A stretch of 64,000 bases of DNA from an uncultured Lachnospiraceae bacterium (GTDB lineage Bacteria > Bacillota > Clostridia > Lachnospirales > Lachnospiraceae). The DNA lies in NCBI GenBank assembly GCA_910588535.1, contig CAJUOO010000005.1, forward strand, positions 6,971 to 70,970. Reading direction: 5' to 3'. Both the position numbers and the translations under genes were made by a program. Below the pieces are notes generated by a model. It was given only the letters and a program-made list of their open reading frames with translations, was not told the origin of the DNA and ran no database searches. This document shows, piece after piece, positions 53,698-62,616 of the stretch (the first letter of the stretch is position 1; each line of letters begins with the position of its first letter).

Positions 53698-54892
53698 GGC
53701 TTTCGCCAAGCAACTTTTTGGAGCAAACGATAAAAAACTACCACAAACTCTTTTTATTTACTTTATTGTTTTTTGGGGATTATATATTGCTGATATTAAG
53801 ATAGCGATCGCTCCATCTATTTTGTATCTGATGATAAGTACATTTACTGCTGGTGTCATGTGGCAGGCGCTTTCTTCCAAAGATATCGCCGGACAAAATA
53901 TAGTTATGCTTCCTTTTGACAATAAAACATTCGTCTTTTCTTATGTGACTTCTTTGGGAGCTTACACAATTTTGACAAAGACTGTAGCACTTTTTAGTGT
54001 CCTGATGGCAGTGTCTAACTGGGGCATTACAGAAATACTGGGAAGTATTTTATGCACAATTCATGCAACCCTTATAACTGCTGTTGTCTACTCCATCAAA
54101 AAGTATTGGTATATAGGCAGTCTCTGGGCTGTGGCTGTGACTGCCACCACTCTATTTTGCGGAAATCAACTATGGTTTATACCAGCACTGATACTTCATG
54201 GTATATTTATTGTTATTCTTTTACAAGGAACAGATGGATATTTATTTTATGTTCAAGAGGAAAAAAATCATTATATAGAAAAAAAGCACAGACAGTATTC
54301 TGTACTTCGTTATCTTTTTCGCTATCTTATATACCACAAGAATTATATGATCAACACCGTTATCATGTGGTGTGTGGCCTGTGTATTGCCACTTTTTTTC
54401 AAACAGATGGAAGGTCTGTCTGTTATTCCAATCGGCTTTGCCATTCTATCTCTAAATACACCCATCGGTATTCTTTTATCTTGTGATCTGGCTTTAGAAC
54501 AAATGATTCACTCTCTGCCCGGTCAGAAAAAAGCCTTTTGTGTGCCATATTGTCTGTTTCTCTTTTTATGTAATATAATCGCAGATATGATTTTTCTTTG
54601 CAGTCTACAAATTCAACATGGAGGCGTGACAGTTCCAATACTTGCAACAGCTATATTCTTTGCACTGCAAAGTGCAATCGGCTCTGTCCTGCTGGAATGG
54701 TTTTTTCCTATCAGAAATTGGAAAATAGCAAGTGATTTATGGCACCATCCACGAAAATACATTGTTTCTGTCGCTATGATGCTACTAGCGGGAGTAGTTG
54801 GAGCACTGCCGGGACTGATACCAATATTGATGCTTATATTAGCTGTCGAAGTGTTTATACTGCTCTTTCCATGCTGGAAATGCATTGAATAA
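53681..54892 (+). CDS. ABC transporter permease
   Basis: Polytopic membrane protein of 403 residues with about ten or eleven hydrophobic segments and no recognised catalytic motif. The start is ATG 53681, with GGGAGG upstream, inside the end of the ATPase gene; an ATG at 53639 is rejected since it lies deep in the ATPase frame. It should pair with the ATPase at 52990-53697. The substrate (peptide, antibiotic, lipid) is unknown. Presence of a LytTR system upstream suggests signal-dependent expression. Confidence 0.85.
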   Translation: MKILFKAFAKQLFGANDKKLPQTLFIYFIVFWGLYIADIKIAIAPSILYLMISTFTAGVMWQALSSKDIAGQNIVMLPFDNKTFVFSYVTSLGAYTILTKTVALFSVLMAVSNWGITEILGSILCTIHATLITAVVYSIKKYWYIGSLWAVAVTATTLFCGNQLWFIPALILHGIFIVILLQGTDGYLFYVQEEKNHYIEKKHRQYSVLRYLFRYLIYHKNYMINTVIMWCVACVLPLFFKQMEGLSVIPIGFAILSLNTPIGILLSCDLALEQMIHSLPGQKKAFCVPYCLFLFLCNIIADMIFLCSLQIQHGGVTVPILATAIFFALQSAIGSVLLEWFFPIRNWKIASDLWHHPRKYIVSVAMMLLAGVVGALPGLIPILMLILAVEVFILLFPCWKCIE

Positions 54893-55018
54893 AATGGTTA
54901 CTCTAGATTCTTTAATACAATTGTTTGTCAAATAAGCTTTTGAAAACATATAATTTATTCAAAATGTTATGCTTTATCGGCTGTTAAAAATTTGTTGTAT
55001 TATTTTCTGGAACGATCC

Positions 55019-55082
55019 GCCCGGCGAACTGCCTGTGGTTCTCCGTCACCCCGCTCCCGCTTAGTGAAAAACGCAACGGACG
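55019..55082 (-). repeat. Truncated structured repeat, copy D
   Basis: Only the 3' half of the RNA is present: the outer 3' arm, the GGGA-loop hairpin and the start of the GCGTTTTTC arm. Homology stops at about 55082 (CGGACG, then ATCAT). Upstream flank TTGTTGTATTATTTTCTGG matches other copies. A deletion from the 5' side created it. Confidence 0.7.
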
Positions 55083-55113
55083 ATCATACAAATCAATCAT
55101 TGTATTATTAGTA

Positions 55114-55151
55114 GAAAAACAACGAGTAGGGAATTCTAATCTTCCCTACTC
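55114..55151 (-). terminator. Intrinsic terminator after cheR
   Basis: Minus-strand stem GAGTAGGGAA with TTCCCTACTC around an 8-nt loop (arms 55142-55151 and 55124-55133), then GTTGTTTTTCT. It lies 97 bp past the cheR stop; the plus strand gives no T-tract, so it serves cheR. Confidence 0.8.
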
Positions 55152-55247
55152 GCGTCAAACCTGTATATATCAATAAAATTATCTGTGTACCTTTATATAC
55201 AAGAAATCTAAGTACTATTGCATATATAACTATAACAGATTCGCTCT

Positions 55248-56021
55248 CTACAACTTGATATAGAAAAATGATTTTCTAGATTCATAGTTCAGCTCTCTAT
55301 ATTTTATAATCTGTTCTGTGCTACCAACAAACAGGACTCCGCCTTTTCTTAGAGTATCATTAAATTTGCGGTAAACTTCTTCCTTTGCTTCTTCTGTAAA
55401 ATAGATCAGAACATTTCGGCACAGAATCAGATCATACCCTGTCGGGTAGGAATCCTTCAATAAATTATGTTGTTTAAACTGTACACATTTCTTGATATCA
55501 TTGCTGATCTGGTAAGAGGATGTTCCCACCTTGGTAAAATATTTACTTACATACTCCTTCGGCAGCCCAGCAAGACTTTTTTCTGCGTAAAGACCAAGCT
55601 TCGCCTTCTCAAGCACCTGCTTATCAATATCTGTCGCCAAGATATTAATACTAGACAGAGGAACAAACTTACTAAGCACCATAGCAAGAGAATAAGGCTC
55701 ATCCCCTGTTGAGCACGCTGCACTCCAGATCTTTAAGCTCTTCCCGCTCGCTTTAATAAGCTCTGGAAATATCTCTGACTCCAACACTCTCCATTGTTCA
55801 GGATTCCGATAAAACTCTGAGACATTGATGGTCAGATAATTGACAAACTCCTCCAAAAGCTTACTGTTCGCCTTGATCGCAGCCACATAATCATCATAGC
55901 CCTTAAATTTATTTTTAGAAATTAGAGCATCGATCCGGCGCTTCATCTGGCGCTCCTTATACGCATTAAGATCAATTTTTGTCAGGCTAAACACCTGCGA
56001 TTTAAAACCTTCGTAATCCAA
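55248..56021 (-). CDS. cheR: CheR-type protein-glutamate methyltransferase
   Basis: Methyltransferase of 257 residues. The N-terminal helical domain (DYEGFKSQVFSLTKIDLNAY) and the SAM-binding domain (IWSAACSTGDEPYSLAMVL, LATDIDKQVLEKAK, DLILCRNVLIYF) match CheR, which methylates chemoreceptors. The start is TTG at 56021 with AAAGGAGGTG upstream; the ATG at 56144 would translate through a repeat and terminator. There are no other chemotaxis genes here. It stands alone with a terminator on each side. Confidence 0.9.
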   Translation of the reverse strand: MDYEGFKSQVFSLTKIDLNAYKERQMKRRIDALISKNKFKGYDDYVAAIKANSKLLEEFVNYLTINVSEFYRNPEQWRVLESEIFPELIKASGKSLKIWSAACSTGDEPYSLAMVLSKFVPLSSINILATDIDKQVLEKAKLGLYAEKSLAGLPKEYVSKYFTKVGTSSYQISNDIKKCVQFKQHNLLKDSYPTGYDLILCRNVLIYFTEEAKEEVYRKFNDTLRKGGVLFVGSTEQIIKYRELNYESRKSFFYIKL

Positions 56022-56055
56022 GAAAACACCTCCTTTGCGCGCTCCTGCGCAATCA

Positions 56056-56105
56056 ACTCGCCGCGCGGGGCGCGTGCAGCTTCTGCTGCTAATCTCCCTG
56101 CGCAT
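56056..56105 (-). repeat. GC-rich 50-bp repeat, copy 1
   Basis: Shares ATGCGCAGGG, ATTAGCAG, CTGCACGCG and CCGCGCGGCG with copies at 58803-58859 and 63447-63493. It lies between the S1-protein terminator and the cheR start. The GC content stands out from its surroundings. Function unknown. Confidence 0.55.
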
Positions 56106-56144
56106 AAAAACAGTGCCGCACGACTGTCTGCTTCCGTGCGGCAC
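56104..56144 (-). terminator. Intrinsic terminator after the S1 protein gene
   Basis: Minus strand: GTGCCGCACG pairs with CGTGCGGCAC (arms 56135-56144 and 56113-56122) around a 12-nt loop, followed by TGTTTTTATG. Strong, 9 bp past the S1 stop. It ends the cmk-ispH-S1 operon. Confidence 0.85.
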
Positions 56145-56152
56145 CTGATTTT

Positions 56153-57232
56153 CTACTCTTCTGCAGGAGCTTCCTCGGCAGTCTCCAATATCTTCATGCT
56201 TAAGCTGATTTTCTTGTCGGCTCCATTAAAGTCAACAACCTTTGCCGTGATCTCCTGTCCAGTTTTCAACACATCTGAGGGCTTCTCCACATGTTCTTTT
56301 GAAATCTGAGAGACATGCAACAGGGCGTCAATGCCCGGCTCCAGCTCTATAAATGCACCAAAATCTGTCATCCTTGCCACTTTTCCGGTAATCACTGTGC
56401 CAACTGCATATTTCTCAGGTGCCTTCACCCAAGGATTCTCCTCCGGGAACTTAAGGCTCAGAGCAACCTTATCGCCGCTGATCTCCTTGATAAAGGCCCT
56501 TACATTATCTCCAACCTTAAACGCCTTCTTCGGGCTCTCCACACGTCCCCAAGACATCTCAGAGATATGCAGCAGACCATCTGCGCCTCCCAGATCGATA
56601 AATGCTCCGAAATCGGTAACATTCTTAACTGTACCTTCAATCGTCATGCCCGGCTCGATTCTCTCAAACAATTCCTTCTGAAGCTCTGCCTTTCTCGCTA
56701 ACAGAAGCTGCTTGCGATCACCGATAATTCTTCTTCTCTTTGGATTAAATTCGCTTATTACAAACTCAATCTCCTGTCCAGCATATTTCTCTAAATTCTT
56801 CTCGTAAGTATCACTTACCAAGCTTGCTGGGATAAATACTCTTGTCTCATCCACAACAACGCTTAATCCGCCGTCCAGCACCTGAGCAACCGTCGCGGTA
56901 AGCACCTCATGGTTATTAAATGCCTCCTCCAGTCTCTTGCTGCCCTTCTCTGCTGCAAGTCTCTTATAGGTGAGGAGAACCTGTCCCTCACCGTCATTTA
57001 CCTTAAGAACCTTTGCCTGCATGGTATCGCCAACTGACACCATAGTGGTAAGATCAGCGTTCGGTGTGTTTGTGTATTCATTGCGGACGATAATACCGTC
57101 TGCCTTGTAGCCTATATTAAGAATAATCTCATCTGCTTTGACACCGATGACTGTACCTTCTACAACCTCTCCGTTCCTTATAGTCTTAAATGATTCTTCC
57201 AGCATTTGTTCAAAATTCATCTCTTCTGACAT
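56153..57232 (-). CDS. S1 RNA-binding domain protein (RpsA-like)
   Basis: Protein of 359 residues with four S1 domains: about 18-88 (VVEGTVIGVKADEIILNIGY), 105-170, 190-260 (IEGTVKNVTDFGAFIDLGG) and 275-345 (ITGKVARMTDFGAFIELEPG). Such proteins in Firmicutes follow cmk and ispH and relate to RpsA/YpfD; a role in translation of some mRNAs is likely but not certain. Its start overlaps ispH by 23 bp in another frame, with AGGAGG before the ATG. Confidence 0.93.
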   Translation of the reverse strand: MSEEMNFEQMLEESFKTIRNGEVVEGTVIGVKADEIILNIGYKADGIIVRNEYTNTPNADLTTMVSVGDTMQAKVLKVNDGEGQVLLTYKRLAAEKGSKRLEEAFNNHEVLTATVAQVLDGGLSVVVDETRVFIPASLVSDTYEKNLEKYAGQEIEFVISEFNPKRRRIIGDRKQLLLARKAELQKELFERIEPGMTIEGTVKNVTDFGAFIDLGGADGLLHISEMSWGRVESPKKAFKVGDNVRAFIKEISGDKVALSLKFPEENPWVKAPEKYAVGTVITGKVARMTDFGAFIELEPGIDALLHVSQISKEHVEKPSDVLKTGQEITAKVVDFNGADKKISLSMKILETAEEAPAEE

Positions 57233-58079
57233 TAGTATGAACCTCCTCGATAATATTATTTGGGGTGGAAGCCCCCGCTGTAATACCTACGCTACCCATG
57301 GACTTCAGAACATCAAGATCCAAATCAACAAGTGTCTGTATATAGTAAGTATTTTTACATTCCTTTCTGCAAATTTCATATAACTTCTGCGTATTGGAAC
57401 TGTGGCGTCCGCCAATCACAATCATGGCATCAACCTCTCTGGCAATTTCTGCTGCCTCTTTCTGCCTTTCCTGCGTTGCATTACAGATTGTATTTAAAAC
57501 AATTATATCATACCCCTTTTTCGAAATAATTTCAACTAATTCTTCAAATTTATTGTAATTAAATGTCGTCTGTGACACAATACTAACTGGAATACTACTA
57601 TCAAGAGTAAAATTTTCGGCTTCTTCTGCCGTTTCTAGTATAATTGCATCTTTTTGGCAGCAGCTTCTGATCCCTTCCACTTCAGGATGATTTTTGTTTC
57701 CAGTAATAATAATATAACGCCCCAGAGCCTCCTGCTCCCTGACTAGCCGATGTATTTTTTTTACAAAGGGACAAGTGGCGTCAACCACCGTAATGCCATC
57801 TCTGTCAAGCAGGTCGTAAATCTTTGTGCTAACGCCATGTGCGCGTATAATAACGATTCCCTTCTCAACAGATGCAAGCTCCTCCTCTGTATTCAGCACC
57901 TGCACTCCCTTCTGTTCCAGATCGCGCACTACCTCCTCATTGTGAATGATGGGTCCATAGGTGTAGATAGGAAGTTCACTGCTATGCTTCTCCCTATTTT
58001 CTATCTGCTCATATACCCTCTCCACTGCTCTTTTCACGCCAAAGCAAAAGCCGGCTGTCTTTGCCACAATCACCTGCAT
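57210..58079 (-). CDS. ispH: 4-hydroxy-3-methylbut-2-enyl diphosphate reductase
   Basis: Last step of the MEP isoprenoid pathway, a [4Fe-4S] enzyme of 289 residues. Cluster Cys in TAGFCFGVKRAV, DATCPFVKKIH and NTICNATQERQ; the substrate His residues are in IIHNEEVV, RAHGVST and GNKNHPEVEG. It starts after GACAGGTAGTT, 2 bp from the cmk stop. In several Clostridia ispH is fused to an S1 domain; here they are separate overlapping genes. Confidence 0.96.
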   Translation of the reverse strand: MQVIVAKTAGFCFGVKRAVERVYEQIENREKHSSELPIYTYGPIIHNEEVVRDLEQKGVQVLNTEEELASVEKGIVIIRAHGVSTKIYDLLDRDGITVVDATCPFVKKIHRLVREQEALGRYIIITGNKNHPEVEGIRSCCQKDAIILETAEEAENFTLDSSIPVSIVSQTTFNYNKFEELVEIISKKGYDIIVLNTICNATQERQKEAAEIAREVDAMIVIGGRHSSNTQKLYEICRKECKNTYYIQTLVDLDLDVLKSMGSVGITAGASTPNNIIEEVHTNVRRDEF

Positions 58080-58081
58080 AA

Positions 58082-58744
58082 CTACCTGTCCGCCTTTATT
58101 TTAAGTATTGCCTCAATTACCTCTTCAATTCCCATATCAGAAGAATCTAAATATACCGCATCCTCTGCCTGCTTCAGTGGAGAAATCTCTCTGTTCATAT
58201 CACGGTAATCCCGCTCTTCAATATCCCTTGCTATCTCTGCCAAAACAGGCTTCTGCCCCTTTTCCAAAAGCTCCTTATACCGTCTGTCTGCCCTCGCCTT
58301 CACACTTGCGGTCAGATAGATCTTTAAATCAGCCTGAGGGAGCACGCAGGTCCCAATATCCCTGCCATCCATAATGACATCCGCCTTTGCCGCAAGTGCG
58401 CGCTGCAGATCCAGAAGCTTTCTTCTAACGGCCGGATAGACACTGACAGCCGAGGTCATATTTCCCACTTCCTCCGTGCGGATAAGCCCTGTCACATTCT
58501 CCTTGTTAAGCAGTACCTGCTGCTCTCCATCTCTGTAGGAGATCTCCACCTCCACCTCCTGACAGGCAGCCTCGACAGCACTGCTGTCCGCTGCATGGAT
58601 GCCTTTTCGGATTAGAAACAGCGCGATCGCGCGGTACATCGCCCCAGTATCCACATAGATAAAATTTAACTTTCTTGCAAGCTTTTTTGCTATCGTACTT
58701 TTTCCGGCACCTGCTGGGCCGTCTATCGCTATCTGATATGACAT
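58082..58744 (-). CDS. cmk: Cytidylate kinase
   Basis: CMP/dCMP kinase of 220 residues. P-loop IDGPAGAGKSTIAKKLA, the NMP-binding DTGAMYRAIALFL, and DGRDIGTCVLPQADLKIYLTA with RADRRYKELLEKG are all family-typical. The ATG at 58744 has TGAGGAT before it; an ATG four codons upstream (58756) is less likely. First gene of the cmk-ispH-S1 run. Confidence 0.95.
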   Translation of the reverse strand: MSYQIAIDGPAGAGKSTIAKKLARKLNFIYVDTGAMYRAIALFLIRKGIHAADSSAVEAACQEVEVEISYRDGEQQVLLNKENVTGLIRTEEVGNMTSAVSVYPAVRRKLLDLQRALAAKADVIMDGRDIGTCVLPQADLKIYLTASVKARADRRYKELLEKGQKPVLAEIARDIEERDYRDMNREISPLKQAEDAVYLDSSDMGIEEVIEAILKIKADR

Positions 58745-58802
58745 TTTTATCCTCATTTCTGCCCTGCTTTTTTATATAGTCGCATAGAGAAAGGCACTTC
58801 TC

Positions 58803-58859
58803 TACGCGCCGCGCGGGACGCATACAGTTTTTCTGCTAATTTCCTCGCCCCTGCGCATA
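58803..58859 (-). repeat. GC-rich 50-bp repeat, copy 2
   Basis: Second copy of the family also at 56056-56105 and 63447-63493, with ATTAGCAG, CCGCGCGGCGCG and ATGCGCAGG in the same order. It is 60 bp upstream of cmk. Two of three copies are directly upstream of genes. Confidence 0.55.
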
Positions 58860-59027
58860 AGCAACTTTGTGCCAAGCAGTGCACCAGCACAAATCGCCGT
58901 GTAAAAATTCTTCACTCAAACTCTCATCTTCCCACTTTAGTGGGCATATTCATCAGGATGGGAAAAATAATTTTCATACAATTCTCTTACTGTTATTCTT
59001 TTCCATTTCCTGATATCTATTCATTTT

Positions 59028-60260
59028 TCAGGACATATTTTGCCCTGCCAGATAAGCGGTGGACCATGCAATCTGCAAGTTAAAGCCACCAGTATGCGCG
59101 TCCACATCCAGCACCTCCCCAGCAAAATAGAGACCTTTTACAAGCTTGGACTCCATTGTGGAGGGATTTACCTCCTTTACCGACACACCGCCTCTGGTTA
59201 TGATCGCTTCATTATAATCCCGAAATCCTGTGAGGGTAAGTGAAAACGATTTTAACCCATCCACCATGGCAAGCCGCTCTTGTTTTGACAGCTCATTCCC
59301 TCTGCGCTCTGGCGAAATTCCCAGATAGGAAAGCATCACGGGCACCAGACTGGATGGAAGAAGCGAGGAGAGCATATTTTTCATCTGCTTGCCTCTGTTC
59401 TCCTCAATCTCTCTCAATATTCTTGCATTCAGTTGTTCTTTCGTGAGCGCCGGCTTGAGATCTATGAAGAGAGTCAAGTTTTCTCTCGCAAGTGCTTTTG
59501 TCACATGGCTGCTTGCACTGAGAAGAATCGGCCCGCTCACACCATAATGGGTAAAGAGCATCTCCCCAAACTCACTGTAGAGTGTCTTCCCCCTGCTGTC
59601 TGCAATGCGGATGGATATATTTTTTAAAGAAAGTCCCATCAACTCTTTTACAAAGCCTTCTTTTACTTCAAAGGGCACAAGACCCGGCGAAAGCTCGGCG
59701 ATGGTATGTTTTAGCTTTCTTGCAAACAGATAGCCATCCCCGGTAGAGCCAGTGGAGGGATAAGAAAGTCCTCCGGTGGCGATCAGCACAGAGCTGCACT
59801 CTCTTCTCTCACCCTTGTTAAGCAAGATCCCCCTCACACTCCCATCCTCCACAATAATATCTTTCACGGGAGTATTAAGAAATACCTCCACGCCAAGACG
59901 CTGTAACTCTCTTGAAAGGACCTTAATTACGTCAGAAGACTTGTCTGACTTTGGAAACACACGATTTCCTCTCTCCGTCTTGAGCGGCAAGCCAAGCTCC
60001 GTCAACAGCTCCATCATATCAAGATTTGTAAAATTATAAAATGCACTGTAGAGAAAACGAGGATTTCCCACCACATGATCCAAAAAATCCTCCGCGTCAC
60101 AGGCGTTGGTGATATTACAGCGCCCCTTTCCCGTAATAAACAGCTTTTTGCCCAGCTTCTCATTCTTCTCATACAGGCTGACTTTCTTCCCCTGTCTGGC
60201 GCAGCTAACAGCCGCCAACATACCAGCAGCCCCGCCTCCCACAATAATAACTTCGCCCAT
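59028..60260 (-). CDS. Flavoprotein of the HI0933/BaiN family
   Basis: FAD-binding protein of 410 residues. Dinucleotide motif VIIVGGGAAGMLAAVSCARQG at the N-terminus (written in part: IIVGGGAAGMLAAVS), GKGRCNITNACDAEDFL, LIATGGLSYPSTGSTGDGY, and TRGGVSVKEVNPSTMESKLV with GLYFAGEVLDVDAHTGGFN near the end. These match YhiN/BaiN-type oxidoreductases. The substrate is not known; some relatives act on bile acids, but that cannot be assumed. GGGAGAATAG precedes the ATG. Confidence 0.9.
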   Translation of the reverse strand: MGEVIIVGGGAAGMLAAVSCARQGKKVSLYEKNEKLGKKLFITGKGRCNITNACDAEDFLDHVVGNPRFLYSAFYNFTNLDMMELLTELGLPLKTERGNRVFPKSDKSSDVIKVLSRELQRLGVEVFLNTPVKDIIVEDGSVRGILLNKGERRECSSVLIATGGLSYPSTGSTGDGYLFARKLKHTIAELSPGLVPFEVKEGFVKELMGLSLKNISIRIADSRGKTLYSEFGEMLFTHYGVSGPILLSASSHVTKALARENLTLFIDLKPALTKEQLNARILREIEENRGKQMKNMLSSLLPSSLVPVMLSYLGISPERRGNELSKQERLAMVDGLKSFSLTLTGFRDYNEAIITRGGVSVKEVNPSTMESKLVKGLYFAGEVLDVDAHTGGFNLQIAWSTAYLAGQNMS

Positions 60261-60289
60261 TCTATTCTCCCAGCTTTTATTCTCGCATC

Positions 60290-61312
60290 TTATCTTGTAA
60301 TAATATGTCCAATATTTTTCAGCAAAACAGAGATCGTCCCATCCTCCCCGGTAATAAATTGAACCTGTTCAGGATTTTGGTACTGCTCCATGGGGATCTT
60401 CAGCTCGATGCCCGTGTCCGTCTTAAGACACTGCTTCTCATATTTCCTCACTGTCGCATCACTGGTAGGTGTCACTTCCTCCTCCGCTATATGATATTGA
60501 TCCAGCTTCTCCCGCACCTCCTGCTTATACTCTTCCTTCTCCTTAAATATCTTATCAATCACGCGGGGAATATTAAGACTTCCCTCATCCGCAAGCTCCT
60601 CATGAATAATACTTTTTGCTTCCATGGAAGCCCCAAACTGCTCCTTCTCATCATAGTACTTCTTCTGCACCTGCTCCACAGCCTTCTCCACGGCTGCCAG
60701 CTTGCTTTTTGCGGACAACGCTGCACCACATTTTAAAAAGAGCTTTGAAAAATATGCTGTCTTCTCTCCATTCACCTCATACTTTTTCTCGACCAACTGA
60801 ACAGAAAAATCCCCCAGATGAATAAAACATGCCTCCGACAGCCTCTGCCCCTCCGACGGAAGAATGGAACGGTGTCTTGCTATGTGATTGACATGCAACT
60901 CTCCCTCGCTCTCCGTTCTATGTGTGTAGGACATCTTATAATTCATCTTCAGCATAGCAAGAAAAGTCGTATTATTCACCCGATATTCTGCCAGTATAAA
61001 ATCTGCCGGCAGAATGGCAATATTACCATTCATTATCTCATATAACATAGACGCAAGCATCTGGGAAATTGGAATAAAATTTTCCTCTGAATAATCCTGA
61101 AGGGCACGAAACACCTCTGATTCCTCTTTATAAAACTCACACGCTTTCCAGTCATCTCCGGTAAGCAGGCGGAAGATATGGTTTTTTAGAAAATCACACA
61201 GATCCGATCCCATATCAAGCTCCACATCTGACAGCACAGGCAGGCCTGTTGTAGAATCCAAAATATGCAAAATGGCGCGATTTATCCGAATGTCATCCTT
61301 GTCCGCTATCAT
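60290..61312 (-). CDS. Nucleoid-associated protein (NdpA/YejK-like)
   Basis: Protein of 340 residues resembling the PF04245 nucleoid-associated family: it starts RINRAILHILDSTTGLPVLS, then ILPADFILAEYRVNNTTFLAMLKMNYK and FLKCGAALSAKSKLAAVEKA, with a highly charged C-terminal half. Family members bind DNA or associate with the nucleoid. The identity is by pattern, with moderate certainty. It is upstream of the flavoprotein gene by 29 bp. Confidence 0.75.
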   Translation of the reverse strand: MIADKDDIRINRAILHILDSTTGLPVLSDVELDMGSDLCDFLKNHIFRLLTGDDWKACEFYKEESEVFRALQDYSEENFIPISQMLASMLYEIMNGNIAILPADFILAEYRVNNTTFLAMLKMNYKMSYTHRTESEGELHVNHIARHRSILPSEGQRLSEACFIHLGDFSVQLVEKKYEVNGEKTAYFSKLFLKCGAALSAKSKLAAVEKAVEQVQKKYYDEKEQFGASMEAKSIIHEELADEGSLNIPRVIDKIFKEKEEYKQEVREKLDQYHIAEEEVTPTSDATVRKYEKQCLKTDTGIELKIPMEQYQNPEQVQFITGEDGTISVLLKNIGHIITR

Positions 61313-61749
61313 TCTATCGCCTCACTTTCTCTGTTTGTTTTTACAAGAAATAACCTTATCTTGTCCATCATACAACAAAAACAGTGATTTCGCAAGCATC
61401 ACATCCATCGAAAGAGAAAAGCCCTCCTCCCCTTCTTGCCATACACAAATAGAGGGCACCGACTGTTCTTAATACAATCAGTGCCCTCTATATAACTGTT
61501 TGATCCATTGGACTATACCTCATCTTCCTTGTTTCTATAAAGGTAATTCATTCAGTCTTTGGTGGTCCGTACCTTCCTTTCCTTCATATTCAGATAATGC
61601 ATTGCTTTGTTTTATCTTGATTAAATATTACCACACATTCTTTTACTTGTCAATAGTTATTTTAATATTTTATTATTTTTCTTTTGTAAACAATTTTTTT
61701 ATCCTTATTTTTTATTTATTTTATAAATAATATATTTTATTTATAATTT
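61313..61749. other. Gene-free region with a stem-loop and AT-rich block
   Basis: 437 bp between the nucleoid-associated and PHP genes. It holds a strong inverted repeat at 61449-61491 and a very AT-rich segment at about 61610-61749. No gene, tRNA or repeat copy is seen. Confidence 0.6.
61449..61491. terminator. Stem-loop, possible weak terminator
   Basis: Arms ATAGAGGGCAC and its complement GTGCCCTCTAT, extended by GACTG/CAATC-type pairs, around a 9-nt loop. On either strand only a loose T-rich stretch follows (TTTGTGTAT on minus), so termination is possible but weak. It lies 260 bp downstream of the PHP gene. Confidence 0.4.
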
Positions 61750-62523
61750 TCAGACTTTTATTTTCATTTCTTTCTTGCGTTTGAAATGTGTACGATAGCC
61801 TGATACTTTATTATATACCCAGAAAGCCTCCACCAGAATATTATGGCTTTTTCCCATCTTCTCCCTTGTCGTTCCGTGGTAATAATGCCCTCCCACACCG
61901 ATCGCCGATCCTTTGATCACCTGTGCGATAACATCAGACTCACAGGTGACAGGCTCCTCAAACTCTGTGTAGGCCGTCCCAACACATTCTATCTTATGGG
62001 AATCACTTCCCCCAAACATACTGAGATTATATTTCTCTGCAAGCTCTACTGCTCTCTCATTATCCTCCGGCCTCTCACATGAATTAAAACCCTCCAAGAA
62101 ATCAAAGCTGGACAATATATCAGGATTCTGCCGATATCTCCTTGTATTTGTAATGCTTAAGTACTTCTCCCCGCATGGATGTGCAGGGCCTAAGATACCA
62201 CCATTTCTGTGAACCACATCAATCAGAAGTTGAACAGGAAGCCCCCGAAGCTCCAGAATCCGAAGCTTTACTGTCTCCGGCATAATCACCAAAATATGCC
62301 CAGAATCTATCGTATCATACTCAATGCCCTTCAACACAAGAAAATCCTCATGCCTTCTGCCTTTAATATACTTCTTCCACGCACGGTATCCATTATAAGA
62401 ATTATGATCCGTGATCAACATTCCATCAAAACCCTGCCGCTTCAGCTCCTCAATATATTCCTCCACAGGGATCTTTCCATCCAGTGAACCTTCCTTTGTA
62501 TGACAATGCATATCCAGCTTCAT
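61750..62523 (-). CDS. PHP-domain metal-dependent phosphoesterase
   Basis: Protein of 257 residues with the PHP fold: LDMHCHTKEGSLDGK (HxH), ITDHNSYNGYRAW, LVLKGIEYDTIDSGHILVIM, and GGSDSHKIECVGTAYT. These are the metal-ligand motifs of stand-alone PHP phosphoesterases. Related proteins cleave nucleotide or sugar phosphates; substrate unknown. GGGAGGG precedes the ATG. Confidence 0.88.
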   Translation of the reverse strand: MKLDMHCHTKEGSLDGKIPVEEYIEELKRQGFDGMLITDHNSYNGYRAWKKYIKGRRHEDFLVLKGIEYDTIDSGHILVIMPETVKLRILELRGLPVQLLIDVVHRNGGILGPAHPCGEKYLSITNTRRYRQNPDILSSFDFLEGFNSCERPEDNERAVELAEKYNLSMFGGSDSHKIECVGTAYTEFEEPVTCESDVIAQVIKGSAIGVGGHYYHGTTREKMGKSHNILVEAFWVYNKVSGYRTHFKRKKEMKIKV

Positions 62524-62616
62524 ATACCCTCCCGCACCTTTCCTCTATGTTACTTTTTCTTCCTGTCCTTTTCTCTTCCAAAGCCATCCGACAGACAGCT
62601 TGTTTCTCTATAGAAA

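Larger units (their letters stand above)
54893..55247. other. Gap with truncated repeat and terminator
   Basis: A 355-bp region between convergent genes. It holds the truncated repeat copy D (55019-55082), the cheR terminator (55114-55151), and AT-rich flank homologous to copies E and A (from about 54945). No gene is seen. Confidence 0.7.
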
